A stretch of 64,000 nucleotides of DNA from Brachybacterium sp. YJGR34 (GTDB taxonomy: Bacteria; Actinomycetota; Actinomycetes; Actinomycetales; Dermabacteraceae): positions 62,001-126,000 of the forward strand of contig NZ_PNFB01000002.1 in NCBI RefSeq assembly GCF_003347015.1. Direction: 5' to 3'. Made by a program: the position numbers and the translations under genes. The notes beneath the pieces are model-generated. The model saw only the letters and a list, made by a program, of their open reading frames with translations. It had not been told where the DNA came from and searched no databases. Of the stretch, positions 9,004 through 18,000 are shown piece after piece (the first letter of the stretch is position 1; each line of letters begins with the position of its first letter).

Positions 9004-10202
9004 CCGCCCGCGGTGCCCCGCGCCGCCGCGTCGAGATCGTCGACTGCTACCGGCTGCTCGCGGCCCTCGCCGTGGTGGCCTTCCACTACCTGTACAACGG
9101 GATCAAGAACGGCAAGATCGACAGCATCGACCACTCGTCGCTGGCGGAGGTCGCCCGCTGGGGATATCTCGGCGTGGATCTGTTCTTCGTGATCAGCGGG
9201 TACGTGATCGTGGCCTCGGTCGTCGGCAAGGACGCGCGGCGCTTCGCCACCGGCCGTGCCCTGCGGCTGTACCCCGCCTTCTGGGCGGGGATGCTGATCA
9301 CCACGGCCTTCGCGATGATCCTGGGCGGCGAGCGGATGGACGTGACCGGTCCGCAGTTCCTGGCGAACCTCACCATGGTCCCCAAGCTGCTGGACCAGCC
9401 GCTGATCGACGGCGTGTACTGGACGCTGCTCTACGAGCTGAGGTTCTACCTGCTGATCCTCGCGCTGGTCCTGCTGCGGCAGGGCCACCGCCTGCCGGCC
9501 CTCATGCCGGCCTGGGCGATCGGCATGTTCGTCCTCGACGTCATCGACCCGAGCATCTCCTCGGTGCTGCCCTACCTCGGCGGGTACTACCTGTGGTTCG
9601 CGGGCGGCGCCGTCATCGCGATCATCGCCCGCGACGGGTGGAGCCTCTACCGTGCCGCGGGCCTGCTGGCCGCCTACCTCCCCGCCACCGACTTCGAGCT
9701 CTCGACGAAGTCGATCCTGGCCACGGTCCTCTACCTGCTGATGCTGGCCACCCTGATCCCCGCGGTCCGGGACCTGCGGATCCCCGGCTCGGCGACGGCC
9801 GGCGCGCTCACCTACCCGCTGTACCTGCTCCATGCGCACATCGGCTACATGCTCCTGGCGACCTACGCGACCGAGCAGACGAAGTGGTTCGCCTACGGAG
9901 CGGTGACCGCCGTGGTGCTCGCGATGGCGTACGGGCTGCACCTGCTCGTCGAGCGCAATCCCGCGATGCGCCGGTTCTGGGCGTGGCTCTTCGACGCCAC
10001 GCTGGGGCGCGGCGTGGACCTGCTGCAGGGAGCCGTCGACCGGGCGCTGGAGTCGGGGAGCACCCCCGGCACAGCGGGTCCGGTCATGCCGGCGCTCGCC
10101 GGGCTCCCGGCGTCCTCGGCCGCGGCGTCGGAAGCCATCGGGATGGAGCCGTCGCTCGCTCCTGCACCCCGGACCGAGAAGGAGCCCGCCGGCCGCCGCT
10201 GA
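9000..10202 (+). CDS. Acyltransferase family 3 (OafA/YrhL-like) membrane protein
   Basis: A 400-residue multi-helix protein of acyltransferase family 3. The first helix has VVAFHY with His29, the family's essential histidine, and the second carries LGVDLFFVISGY, the hallmark of OafA/NolX-type O-acyltransferases. About ten hydrophobic segments follow, then a proline/alanine-rich cytoplasmic tail from about 340. These enzymes acylate (often acetylate) surface glycans. ATG at 9000 overlaps the tagH stop codon by four bases, placing it in the export operon and suggesting that the exported glycopolymer is its substrate. Confidence 0.85.
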   Translation: MTARGAPRRRVEIVDCYRLLAALAVVAFHYLYNGIKNGKIDSIDHSSLAEVARWGYLGVDLFFVISGYVIVASVVGKDARRFATGRALRLYPAFWAGMLITTAFAMILGGERMDVTGPQFLANLTMVPKLLDQPLIDGVYWTLLYELRFYLLILALVLLRQGHRLPALMPAWAIGMFVLDVIDPSISSVLPYLGGYYLWFAGGAVIAIIARDGWSLYRAAGLLAAYLPATDFELSTKSILATVLYLLMLATLIPAVRDLRIPGSATAGALTYPLYLLHAHIGYMLLATYATEQTKWFAYGAVTAVVLAMAYGLHLLVERNPAMRRFWAWLFDATLGRGVDLLQGAVDRALESGSTPGTAGPVMPALAGLPASSAAASEAIGMEPSLAPAPRTEKEPAGRR

Positions 10203-10222
10203 GGAGCGGGGCCGACGGGCTC
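10182..10222. terminator. Hairpin between convergent acyltransferase and SDR genes
   Basis: GAGCCCG at 10182-10188 pairs with CGGGCTC at 10216-10222, with additional GGCC/GGCC pairing inside. It spans the acyltransferase stop and lies just before the SDR stop, so it could serve both strands. Confidence 0.4.
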
Positions 10223-10238
10223 GGTGGGGCAGGCGGGA

Positions 10239-10946
10239 TCACTGCCGCACGACGATGTTCTCCGAGTCGATGAATCGGCCGACGGGCGAGGACAGCGTGT
10301 AGATGACCTGCGCGACGTGCTCGGGCTGCATGATCGTGGAGGGGTCCTCCTCGGGTGCCAGCGTGCGGCGCAGCGCGGTCGCCGTCCGGCCGGGGGAGAG
10401 GCAGACCACGCGCGTGCCGTAGATCGCGAGCTCCTCGCGCATCACCTGGCTCATGTTGATCACGGCCGCCTTCGAGGCGGAGTAGGTGAGCCAGCCCGAG
10501 CGTCCGTTGATGCCCGCGGTGGAGGCGATGTTCACGATCAGCTCGAAGCGGTTGCCGCGGTTCAGCAGCGTCTTGACGATGGTGAACGGCGCGTAGAGGT
10601 TCACGCTCATCGTCTTCTCGAAGTCGGCCATCTTCACCTGCTGGAGCGGCACGGGGTTGGTGTACCCGGCATTGTTGACCAGGATGTCGATGGACCCGAC
10701 CTCGTCGTGAGCGCTCTTGACGGCCTTCTTCAGCGCCTCGCGGTCGCCGACGTCGACCCGCACCGGGACCACCTTGCGGCCGATCGGGAGCTGGGCCTCC
10801 AGCTCCGCGACCGCCGCGTCGAAGTCCTCGGACTCGCGGGCGAACATCACCACGGTCGTGATCTCGTCGTGCTGGAGGATGAAGCGGCGCACGGTCTCGA
10901 GTCCGATCCCGCGGGAGGCGCCGGTCACCAGGGCAGTCTTACTCAT
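10239..10946 (-). CDS. SDR oxidoreductase, probable ribulose-5-phosphate reductase for CDP-ribitol
   Basis: A 235-residue short-chain dehydrogenase with the nucleotide motif TGASRGIG at 8-15, NNAG at 91-94 and the catalytic Tyr155 and Lys159 in YSASK. It starts 8 bases inside the end of the cytidylyltransferase gene. In Haemophilus Bcs1/Acs1, an IspD-type CDP-ribitol pyrophosphorylase is fused to an SDR that reduces ribulose 5-phosphate; here the same two modules are separate but translationally coupled. On that basis I infer NADPH-dependent reduction of ribulose 5-phosphate to ribitol 5-phosphate. Functionally this would replace the unrelated TarJ. Confidence 0.78.
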   Translation of the reverse strand: MSKTALVTGASRGIGLETVRRFILQHDEITTVVMFARESEDFDAAVAELEAQLPIGRKVVPVRVDVGDREALKKAVKSAHDEVGSIDILVNNAGYTNPVPLQQVKMADFEKTMSVNLYAPFTIVKTLLNRGNRFELIVNIASTAGINGRSGWLTYSASKAAVINMSQVMREELAIYGTRVVCLSPGRTATALRRTLAPEEDPSTIMQPEHVAQVIYTLSSPVGRFIDSENIVVRQ

Positions 10947-11625
10947 CGTCGTCCTCCTCGGGCCGCAGGAGGAACCCTGCCATCTTCAGATCCGTGCTGG
11001 TGGTCACCTTGAAGTTCTCGTCGGAGCCGTCGACGAAGTGGACGGGGAACCCGCTGTCGGCGACCAGGGTCGCGTCCTCGGTGTACTCGATCCCCTCGGC
11101 GCGCGCCCGGTCGTGGGACTGCTGGAGGGCGGGCTTCGAGAACTTCTGCGGGAGCTGGACGTTGCGCAGCCGGTCCCGCTCCAGGGAGCCGGTGACGGCC
11201 GCGGTCTCCGGGTCCACCGGAGCCACGGTGAAGGAGATCTTCGACATCAGCGAGACGTTCTCGTGCTCGGAGTCGATCAGGCGCTGGAAGTCCGTGGTGC
11301 GCACCAGCGGGCGTGCCGACTCGTGGATGATCACGTCCTCGTTCGTGCAGTGCGGGATCATCGCCGCGACCGAGGAGTGGCGGGAGTGGCCCGCCTCGAC
11401 GAGGGTGACGGGGGTCGAGATCGCGTAGGCCTCGAGGACCTCCTCGATCTGCGTCCTCCAGTGGGGAGGGTAGTTCACGACGATCTGCGAGATCTGCTCG
11501 ACCCGGTCCGCGGTGACGAGCGCGTAGACGAGGATCGGGATGCCGCGGAGCTTGAGGAGCTGCTTGGGCTGATCCGCCCCGGTGCGACTGCCTATCCCAC
11601 CGTTGAGGAGGATGAGTGAGTACAT
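10939..11625 (-). CDS. tarI: Ribitol-5-phosphate cytidylyltransferase-like (TarI/IspD family)
   Basis: A 228-residue IspD/TarI-family nucleotidyltransferase. The N-terminus has GGIGSR at 9-14 and PKQ at 20-22, the CTP-binding signature, and the C-terminal part holds the dimerisation and substrate loops. Family members make CDP-ribitol (TarI) or CDP-methylerythritol (IspD). The teichoic acid setting and the coupled SDR argue for TarI. It has an acidic C-terminal tail (EEDDDE). A weak ribosome-binding site, GGAAG, precedes the ATG at 11625. Confidence 0.82.
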   Translation of the reverse strand: MYSLILLNGGIGSRTGADQPKQLLKLRGIPILVYALVTADRVEQISQIVVNYPPHWRTQIEEVLEAYAISTPVTLVEAGHSRHSSVAAMIPHCTNEDVIIHESARPLVRTTDFQRLIDSEHENVSLMSKISFTVAPVDPETAAVTGSLERDRLRNVQLPQKFSKPALQQSHDRARAEGIEYTEDATLVADSGFPVHFVDGSDENFKVTTSTDLKMAGFLLRPEEDDDE

Positions 11626-11662
11626 GGAGGACTTCCTTCGTGCGGGGCGCGGCGCCGCGGTC

Positions 11663-11744
11663 CCAGGGCCGAGCCCTGGTCCGGGGCGCCGCTTCCGTCG
11701 AGTTCACCGGGACGTCATCTGCGTGTCCCGCGCCGTTCACTCTA
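11663..11744 (-). promoter_or_regulatory. Leader and promoter of the tarI-SDR operon
   Basis: On the minus strand a -10 element TAGAGT (plus-strand 11739-11744) gives a leader of about 107 bases. The leader contains a 7-bp hairpin, CCAGGGC and GCCCTGG around CGA (11663-11679), about 40 bases before the start codon. Whether it regulates expression is unknown. Confidence 0.4.
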
Positions 11745-11814
11745 CAAGTCGACTCCGGGAAACCTGGACGCCACGCGGGACGGCTCTCGCCGCCGGGTGC
11801 GCCCGCGGGCCGGC

Positions 11815-13095
11815 TCAGCGGGTCGGGTCCGCGGGAGCTCCTCCGGCCCCGTGCCCGGCGCCGTCGCCCGACTCGTGGGCGCGGATGCGCGCCCACAGCT
11901 CGTCGCGGCGGGCCGAGAGGTGGCGGCAGGCGTCCAGGAAGCGCTGCATCGAGGCGCCGGGGGTGGTGTCTCCGAGGTAGTACTCGGTCAGCTCCCGCCG
12001 CTCCTCGAAGCGCGTGTCGTGGGCGATCAGGTCCCCGGCGAGGTGCCCCACCTGCCCCGCCTCGGACTCCGCGAGCCGCGGCACCGCGCCGAGCAGCTCG
12101 GTGGCGGCGTCGTGGGCCTCGGGGTCGGAGGAGCGCGTGATGATCAGCGGGCGCGTGGTCAGCAGCCAGTCGTTGGCCACGGCGGAGACGTCGCACAGCA
12201 GCAGGTCCGCCTCGGCGAAGTCCTCCTGCAGCGTGCGGCCCTCGCTCACGCGGCCGCCGCCGGCGGCGAGCTCGGAGCGCACCGCGGCATCCGCCTCGCC
12301 GAAGGCGGGGACGCGCACACCGGTCAGCGGGTGCGGGCGGTACAGCACGTCCAGTCCCTCCGCGAGCAGCGCGCGGACCGCCGTCACCCCGTGAGTGTGC
12401 AGCGAGCTGTATCCCACCGAGGCCTGGCCGCCCTCCCAGGTGGGGGCGTAGAGCACGACGGGACGCCCGTTCGGCCGCGGGGAGCGGGGGACCCGCTCCA
12501 GGTCCAGCGCGGGGCGGCCCACGGGGATCGCCCGCGCGGGGGCGTCGAACAGGGAGGTGTAGCGCTCCAGCCGGTCGATCGCCGCCTGTCCGGCGACCAG
12601 CGAGTAGTCGTAGGCCTTGACCTGGTTGGAGACCGAGACCGACTTGTCCGAGTCCCCGTGCAGGATCGACACGTGGATCGCGGAGCGCGAGCGCAGGGCG
12701 GCGGTGTTGAGGGGATTGAAGTTGACGTAGAGGACGAGCTTGGTGTCGCTGCGCAGGATGATCGCATCGAGCGTCGCGTCCAGGGCGATCGTGACCACCG
12801 GCAGGCCCGACTCCTCGCGGAGCGCGGCGGCGGTCCGGGAGTCCATGCAGACGATGGTCACGCCCTGGGCGGCGTGCAGCTCCCGCAGCGGTCCGTACCA
12901 GCCGCGCAGCTGGTAGAGGCTGTCCGCGGTGTCGGGGAAGTACACGATGACGTCGCCCTCGAGGGAGGCGTCGCGCAGCGCCTCGTCGTCCCCGAGCCCG
13001 TCCGGCATGCCGCCCGGCAACAGGCGGTACCGGCGCAGGAGCCGTCCGCCCAGGCTGCGGACCCGGCGCCGCAGGGAGTTCCCGCGCGCCGCCAT
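11815..13095 (-). CDS. CDP-glycerol/ribitol phosphotransferase family protein (soluble paralogue)
   Basis: A 426-residue member of the CDP-glycerol glycerophosphotransferase family, paralogous to the protein at 2286-4064. Shared blocks are HGDSDK at 146-151, the following VAGQAAIDRLE stretch, YRPHP and DVSAVANDW in the C-terminal third. It has no membrane N-terminus but a basic amphipathic start rich in Arg, as in peripheral TagB/TagF enzymes. ATG at 13095 follows GGGAGG at good spacing and lies two bases after the stop of the upstream gene. Together the two paralogues could act as primase and polymerase of a teichoic acid backbone; which is which is not decidable here. Confidence 0.85.
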   Translation of the reverse strand: MAARGNSLRRRVRSLGGRLLRRYRLLPGGMPDGLGDDEALRDASLEGDVIVYFPDTADSLYQLRGWYGPLRELHAAQGVTIVCMDSRTAAALREESGLPVVTIALDATLDAIILRSDTKLVLYVNFNPLNTAALRSRSAIHVSILHGDSDKSVSVSNQVKAYDYSLVAGQAAIDRLERYTSLFDAPARAIPVGRPALDLERVPRSPRPNGRPVVLYAPTWEGGQASVGYSSLHTHGVTAVRALLAEGLDVLYRPHPLTGVRVPAFGEADAAVRSELAAGGGRVSEGRTLQEDFAEADLLLCDVSAVANDWLLTTRPLIITRSSDPEAHDAATELLGAVPRLAESEAGQVGHLAGDLIAHDTRFEERRELTEYYLGDTTPGASMQRFLDACRHLSARRDELWARIRAHESGDGAGHGAGGAPADPTR

Positions 13096-13097
13096 GC

Positions 13098-14816
13098 TCA
13101 GGCACCTCCCGTCGGCCGGGCGCCCGGGGAGCTCGCGAACACCTTCTGCCAGGACTCGGTCGTGGTGTGGCGCGGCAGCGCCCGGCGGTAGCTGCGACGC
13201 AGGCTCGACCAGCGCACGGCCATCGACAGGTGCGAGCGCAGGGTGCGCGCGAGGGCGTGCCGCGCGACGGATCCGCGCACCTCGACGGCGGAGAGAGTCT
13301 CCCCGTCCGCTCCCGTGAGCAGATAGGCGTCGGCCCCCAGCGTGGTGCGCCAGTGCAGGGAGTCGGCGGGCAGCGCCACCACGATCCGCGGCGCGGTGTC
13401 GGGGCGGAGCAGTCGGGCCGCGGCGCGGGCGAGGGCGCGCGGCAGGGGCAGCGGGCGCCGCCGGGTGGCCGTCAGCTCGACGGTGGGCGCGGTCGCCGCC
13501 CGACCCGCGGCGACCGCCCGGGCCCCGTCGCTGCGAGCCCGCGCGAGATCCCTCCCCAGCCAGTCCTCGGGGCCGGCGCGGAAGGCATCGATCCCCTCCT
13601 CCCACAGCTCGGCCGTCAGCAGGTGCCCGGCGAGGACGTGCTTGAGCTGATGGGCCAGCGAGGAGACCAGCACCCCGCGGCCCGCCCCGTACGCCGCGGC
13701 GATCGCCAGGCGGTTGCGGTGCAGCACGCGCGCGGTCCACGTGGTCTGGGTGCGGAACGGGGTCCAGGGCGGGTGGTGGACCGAGGTGCCGGGCAGCACC
13801 GCATGGTCGTAGCCGCGACGGGTCGCGCGCAGCCCGTACTCGGCGTCGTCCCATTTCAGGAACAGCGGCGCGGGCAGGCCCAGATCGGTGAACGCGTGCG
13901 GGGGGAAGAGGCTGGCCCACCAGCCGGTGTAGTTCGCGTCGCGTCGCGGCATGAGGTCGTCCCAGTCCGCCGGAGTGGTCCCGGCCAGGTCGATCCCGTC
14001 CTGCACGCGGGTGGCGGAGCGCCACTGGAAGGAGCCGGGCCGCACGGCCTCGGCGAGGGCGACCAGGCGGGTGGGCTCCGCCGAGGAGAACAGCGGGGAG
14101 CCGACGATGGTGGGCCGCGCGGCGAGCGCCTGATAGGTGAGCATCCGGCGCAGCGACTCCTCGCCGAGGATCGCGTCGTCGTCGGAGAAGAGCACGGCGG
14201 CGCGCGGATCCTCGGCCGCCTCCAGCATCCCGCGGGCGTAGCCCCCGGAGCCGCCCAGGTTCTCCTGGGTCACCAGGCGGATGCCCTCGTGCTCGGCGCG
14301 CAGCCGGGTGAAGGCCGCGTTCCCGGCCAGGGTGCCGCCCTGGTCGACCACGACGACGCCGCGCACCGGCCGCATCCGGGCGAAGCGCCGCGCCTGCGCC
14401 GTCGCATCGGCCTCCCGCCGGTAGGTGGGCATCACGACGGTCACGGGCGGCAGGGGGGCGTCCCGCTCGGTGCTCCAGCGCACGGCGTGCGCCGCGCCGG
14501 TCAGCCACAGCCAGTCCTGCGCCAGGGCGTCCCCCTCCAGCGCATGGCGTCCGGCGGGGAGCTCGGCCAGGCGCACGGTGCGGCCCGCGCGAGCGCCCCA
14601 CAGCACACCCCGCCCGCCCTCGAGGACCAGATGCACGGGGGAGTCCCGGAGCACGGGGCGCCACGTGGCCAGGGGGAGGACCTGGTCCCAGACGGGGACG
14701 GCGGGGCCCAGGCGGGAGGACTGGAGGAGGAGCTCCGTCCGGTGCGCTCCGGGAGCCTGCCCGTCCTCGGCACGGGGTGCGCTCGGTGCTGCGGTGCCGG
14801 TCCGCACTGCCTGCAT
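13098..14816 (-). CDS. GlfT2-like galactofuranosyltransferase (GT2)
   Basis: A 572-residue protein with a beta-sandwich N-terminus of about 120 residues, a GT-A domain beginning TVVMPTYRR near 126, the metal-binding DDD at 212-214 and WDDAEYG at 322-328 followed by HHPPW, then a helical C-terminal region. This arrangement is that of mycobacterial GlfT2, the UDP-galactofuranose transferase. Galactofuranose (or another sugar) would be added to the cell-wall polymer. ATG at 14816 is preceded by GAGGAGG four bases upstream, which fixes the start. It forms a two-gene operon with the phosphotransferase at 11815-13095 and is divergent from the SMC-like ATPase gene. Confidence 0.85.
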   Translation of the reverse strand: MQAVRTGTAAPSAPRAEDGQAPGAHRTELLLQSSRLGPAVPVWDQVLPLATWRPVLRDSPVHLVLEGGRGVLWGARAGRTVRLAELPAGRHALEGDALAQDWLWLTGAAHAVRWSTERDAPLPPVTVVMPTYRREADATAQARRFARMRPVRGVVVVDQGGTLAGNAAFTRLRAEHEGIRLVTQENLGGSGGYARGMLEAAEDPRAAVLFSDDDAILGEESLRRMLTYQALAARPTIVGSPLFSSAEPTRLVALAEAVRPGSFQWRSATRVQDGIDLAGTTPADWDDLMPRRDANYTGWWASLFPPHAFTDLGLPAPLFLKWDDAEYGLRATRRGYDHAVLPGTSVHHPPWTPFRTQTTWTARVLHRNRLAIAAAYGAGRGVLVSSLAHQLKHVLAGHLLTAELWEEGIDAFRAGPEDWLGRDLARARSDGARAVAAGRAATAPTVELTATRRRPLPLPRALARAAARLLRPDTAPRIVVALPADSLHWRTTLGADAYLLTGADGETLSAVEVRGSVARHALARTLRSHLSMAVRWSSLRRSYRRALPRHTTTESWQKVFASSPGARPTGGA

Positions 14817-14927
14817 CGGACCTCCTCGACGATCCCAGACCGGTCCTGCAGCGGTGGCCGCGGGCGGTCGGGAGGCGCGCTGCGGGACTCGATGACGACA
14901 TCGCCCGGGCGCCCGAGCGACCTTCGG

Positions 14928-14933
14928 ACTATA
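14928..14933 (-). promoter_or_regulatory. -10 element of the GlfT2-like operon
   Basis: On the minus strand TATAGT, the best -10 match in the region, lies about 110 bases before the start at 14816. The local sequence is AT-richer than its surroundings. The divergent SMC gene has its own -10 at 15033. Confidence 0.5.
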
Positions 14934-15032
14934 CCAACGTGAATTCTGGATGAACGGAGAGTGGCGCGATGCAGCGCTCCGCGGCGCGGCACGGAGCGGT
15001 CGGCGATGCCGCGCGCCGTGAGGACCTGCCGG

Positions 15033-15038
15033 TACTCT
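15033..15038 (+). promoter_or_regulatory. -10 element giving a leaderless mRNA for the JetC-like ATPase
   Basis: TACTCT ends six bases before GTG at 15045. Transcription would start at or within a base of the start codon, which explains the lack of a ribosome-binding site there. Confidence 0.55.
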
Positions 15039-15044
15039 GCTGGG

Positions 15045-18000
15045 GTGACTTCCGCACCTGAGGCCCTCGATCTCCCGGGCGTGCCCGAGACCGGCGCGCC
15101 GGCCGCTCCCGCCGCCGACCCCGATCACCCGCATCCGGGACAGTGGCGCCTGGTCCACGCCCAGGTCTCCAACTGGGGGACCTTCCACGGCACCCATGAC
15201 CTGGCCGTCTCCCCCAAGGGGTTCTTCCTCACGGGAGGACCCGGCACCGGCAAGTCCACCCTGCTGGATGCGATCAGCGCCCTGCTGACCCCGCCGCGCA
15301 CCCTGCAGTTCAACGCCGCCGCCTCCGACGCCGGCCCGGCGCGCTCGAAGTACCGCCGCACGGTCGCGAGCTACGTCCGCGGCGCCTGGGCGATGCATTA
15401 TGACCAGGCCACCGGCGAGTTCAGTCAGGAGGTGCTGCGCGAGAAGACGACGCTGTCGGTGCTCACGCTGCGCTACGCCGACGGCCTCGGCGGCACCGTC
15501 CAGCTCTCGCGCCTGCTGCTGCTCCACGCCGGTCACAGCGCGGACTCCGACGTCCGGAGCCTGTACGTCATCGCCCGGAAGCCCCTGGACGTGACGGATC
15601 TGCGCCAGTTCGTCTCCACCCAGATCGAGGGCAAGGCGCTCGAGGCCGCCCATCCGGGCACCGAGACCTTCCGCCAGTTCCGCGAGTACCGCGCCGCGTT
15701 CAGCCAGCTGCTGGGCATCCCGGACGAGAAGGCGCTGGGGCTGCTGCACAAGATCCAGTCCGCCAAGGAGCTCGGCGACGTCAACGCCCTCCTGCGCGAC
15801 TACATGCTCGACGCCCCGCGCACCTTCGACCTCGCCGATCAGGCGCTCGCGAACTTCCACAACCTCTCCGAGGTCTACGAGGCGCTGGTGACCGCGCGCG
15901 AGCAGCGGGAGCTGCTGCGCGGCCTGCGCGAGAACCACGAGGGCTGGGCCTCGATGCGTGAGCGCGGCGGCGAGCTGGTGGACCGCCGCGCGGACATCGA
16001 CGTCTTCGCCGCCCAGCACCTGGTGCGCCTGCTCGGCGACGAGACCGACCGCCTGCAGCTGGAGCGGGACCGGCTCGAGGCCCAGCAGCGCCGCCTCACC
16101 CAGGACGTCACCGAGGCGCGCGCGGACCTCTCCCAGCTCAAGGAGCAGCGTCGGCGCGCCGGCGGCGGCGAGATCGACGACTGGAAGCAGCAGATCGCCG
16201 GGCTCGAGGTGGAGCGGGAGCGCCGTCGCGAGCGCGCCACCGAGTTCGCCTCCCAGCTGGCCACGCTCGAGCTGCGCACCCCCGCCGGGGAGGACATGTT
16301 CCTCGCCCTACAGCGCGAGGTGAGCGCGCTGCGCGAGTCCCTCGAGGCCGAGGAGGCGGGGTCCGACGGCGCCCGCTGGGAGGCGGAGGCGCAGGTGCGC
16401 GAGCTGGGGGAGATCCTCTCCCGGACCCGCGGCGAGCTCGCCTCGCTGACCTCCCGCGCCTCGAACCTGCACTCCGAGGACGTGGCGCTGCGCGACCACA
16501 TCGCCGCCGAGGTGGGCATCGCCCCCACGGAGCTGCCCTTCGCCGCCGAGCTGCTGCAGGTGCGCGCCGGCGAGGAGGAGTGGACCGCCGCGGCGGAGCA
16601 GGCCCTGCGCGGTCTGGCCCGCTCGATCCTGGTCCCGGATCGGGTCTATCGCGAGGTCGCCGCCGTCATCGACCGCACCAAGCTGCGTCGCCGCATCTCC
16701 TACAACCGGGTCAACACCGATCTGCGCCGGCCCGACCGGGCGCTGGACGAGCGCTCCCTCGCCGCGAAGCTCGAGGTCAAGGACGGCGAGTTCCACGTCT
16801 GGCTGAGCCACGAGATCGCCTCCCGGATGGACTACACCTGCGCGGACACCCTCGAGGAGTTCACGCGGCTGCACCGCGCCGTGCTGCGCTCGGGGCAGAT
16901 CAAGCACTCGGCGACCCGGCACGAGAAGAACGCCGACCGCCAGATCAACGACCGCTCCCAGTGGGTGCTGGGCTTCGACAACCGGGCCAAGCGCGCCGTG
17001 TTCGAGGCCGAGCGCACCCGCGCCGAGCAGGCCCTGTTCGAGGCCCAGGCCCGCCGCAAGGACGTCGAGGCCGAGCGGGAGCGGCGGCGCGAGAGGCTCT
17101 TCGCGCTCCAGGCGATCAGCACAGTGACCTGGGACGACATCGATGCCGCCTCGGTGGCGCGGCGGGTGGCGAACCTGCGCGAGATGGTGCGCGCCGCGGA
17201 GGACGGCTCCGCCGCGCTGAGTGAGCTGGCCCGGCAGATCGAGGAGGTCGAGCAGTCCATCGCGGACTCCGACGAGGAGCTGCTGGAGGTGGTGCGCCGC
17301 GCCGGCAAGCTGGGCGAGCAGACCGAGCGGGCGGCGGAGCGCCTGGAGGAGGCGCGCGAGCGCGTGGCCGAGTCCACGCTGGCCCCGGAGGTCGAGGCGG
17401 AGCTGTCCGAGCGCTTCCGCGCGATCTCCGAGACCCTCGTGCTGTCCACCATCGACCAGGTCACCAAGGACGCCTCGGCCACCCTCGACGCCGAGCTGAT
17501 GGACCTCACCCGCCGCACCTCCCGCGCCGAGGAGGACATGCGCACCGCGATGCGGGAGTTCTCCCGGCGCTGGCCCGCGCAGGCCGGGGACACGGCCCCC
17601 ACCCTGGAGGGCGTCGACGACTACCTCGGCATCCTGCAGCGGATCGAGGAGGAGAAGCTCCCCGAGGTCGAGGACCGCTTCTTCGAGTTCTTCACGGGCA
17701 ACACCCTGGGCGATGTGCAGGCGCTGGCCACGGCCATCGCCCGCGAGCCCGCTGAGATCCGCAAGCGCCTCCAGCGCATCAACGCCCTGCTCGCCCAGGT
17801 CGAGTTCCACTCCGGCCGGTACCTGCAGCTGTCGATGCGGCCCGTCCACCTCGCCGCCCTCGACGACTTCAAGCGCGCCCTGGAGGAGGCCGTCGCGCAC
17901 ACCGCGCTGAACGACATCTCCCGCGATCGCGATCTCGCCGAGGAGCGCTTCCTGTCCCTGCGCCACCTGATGGATCTCATCGGGTCCGCGCGCACCCGGG

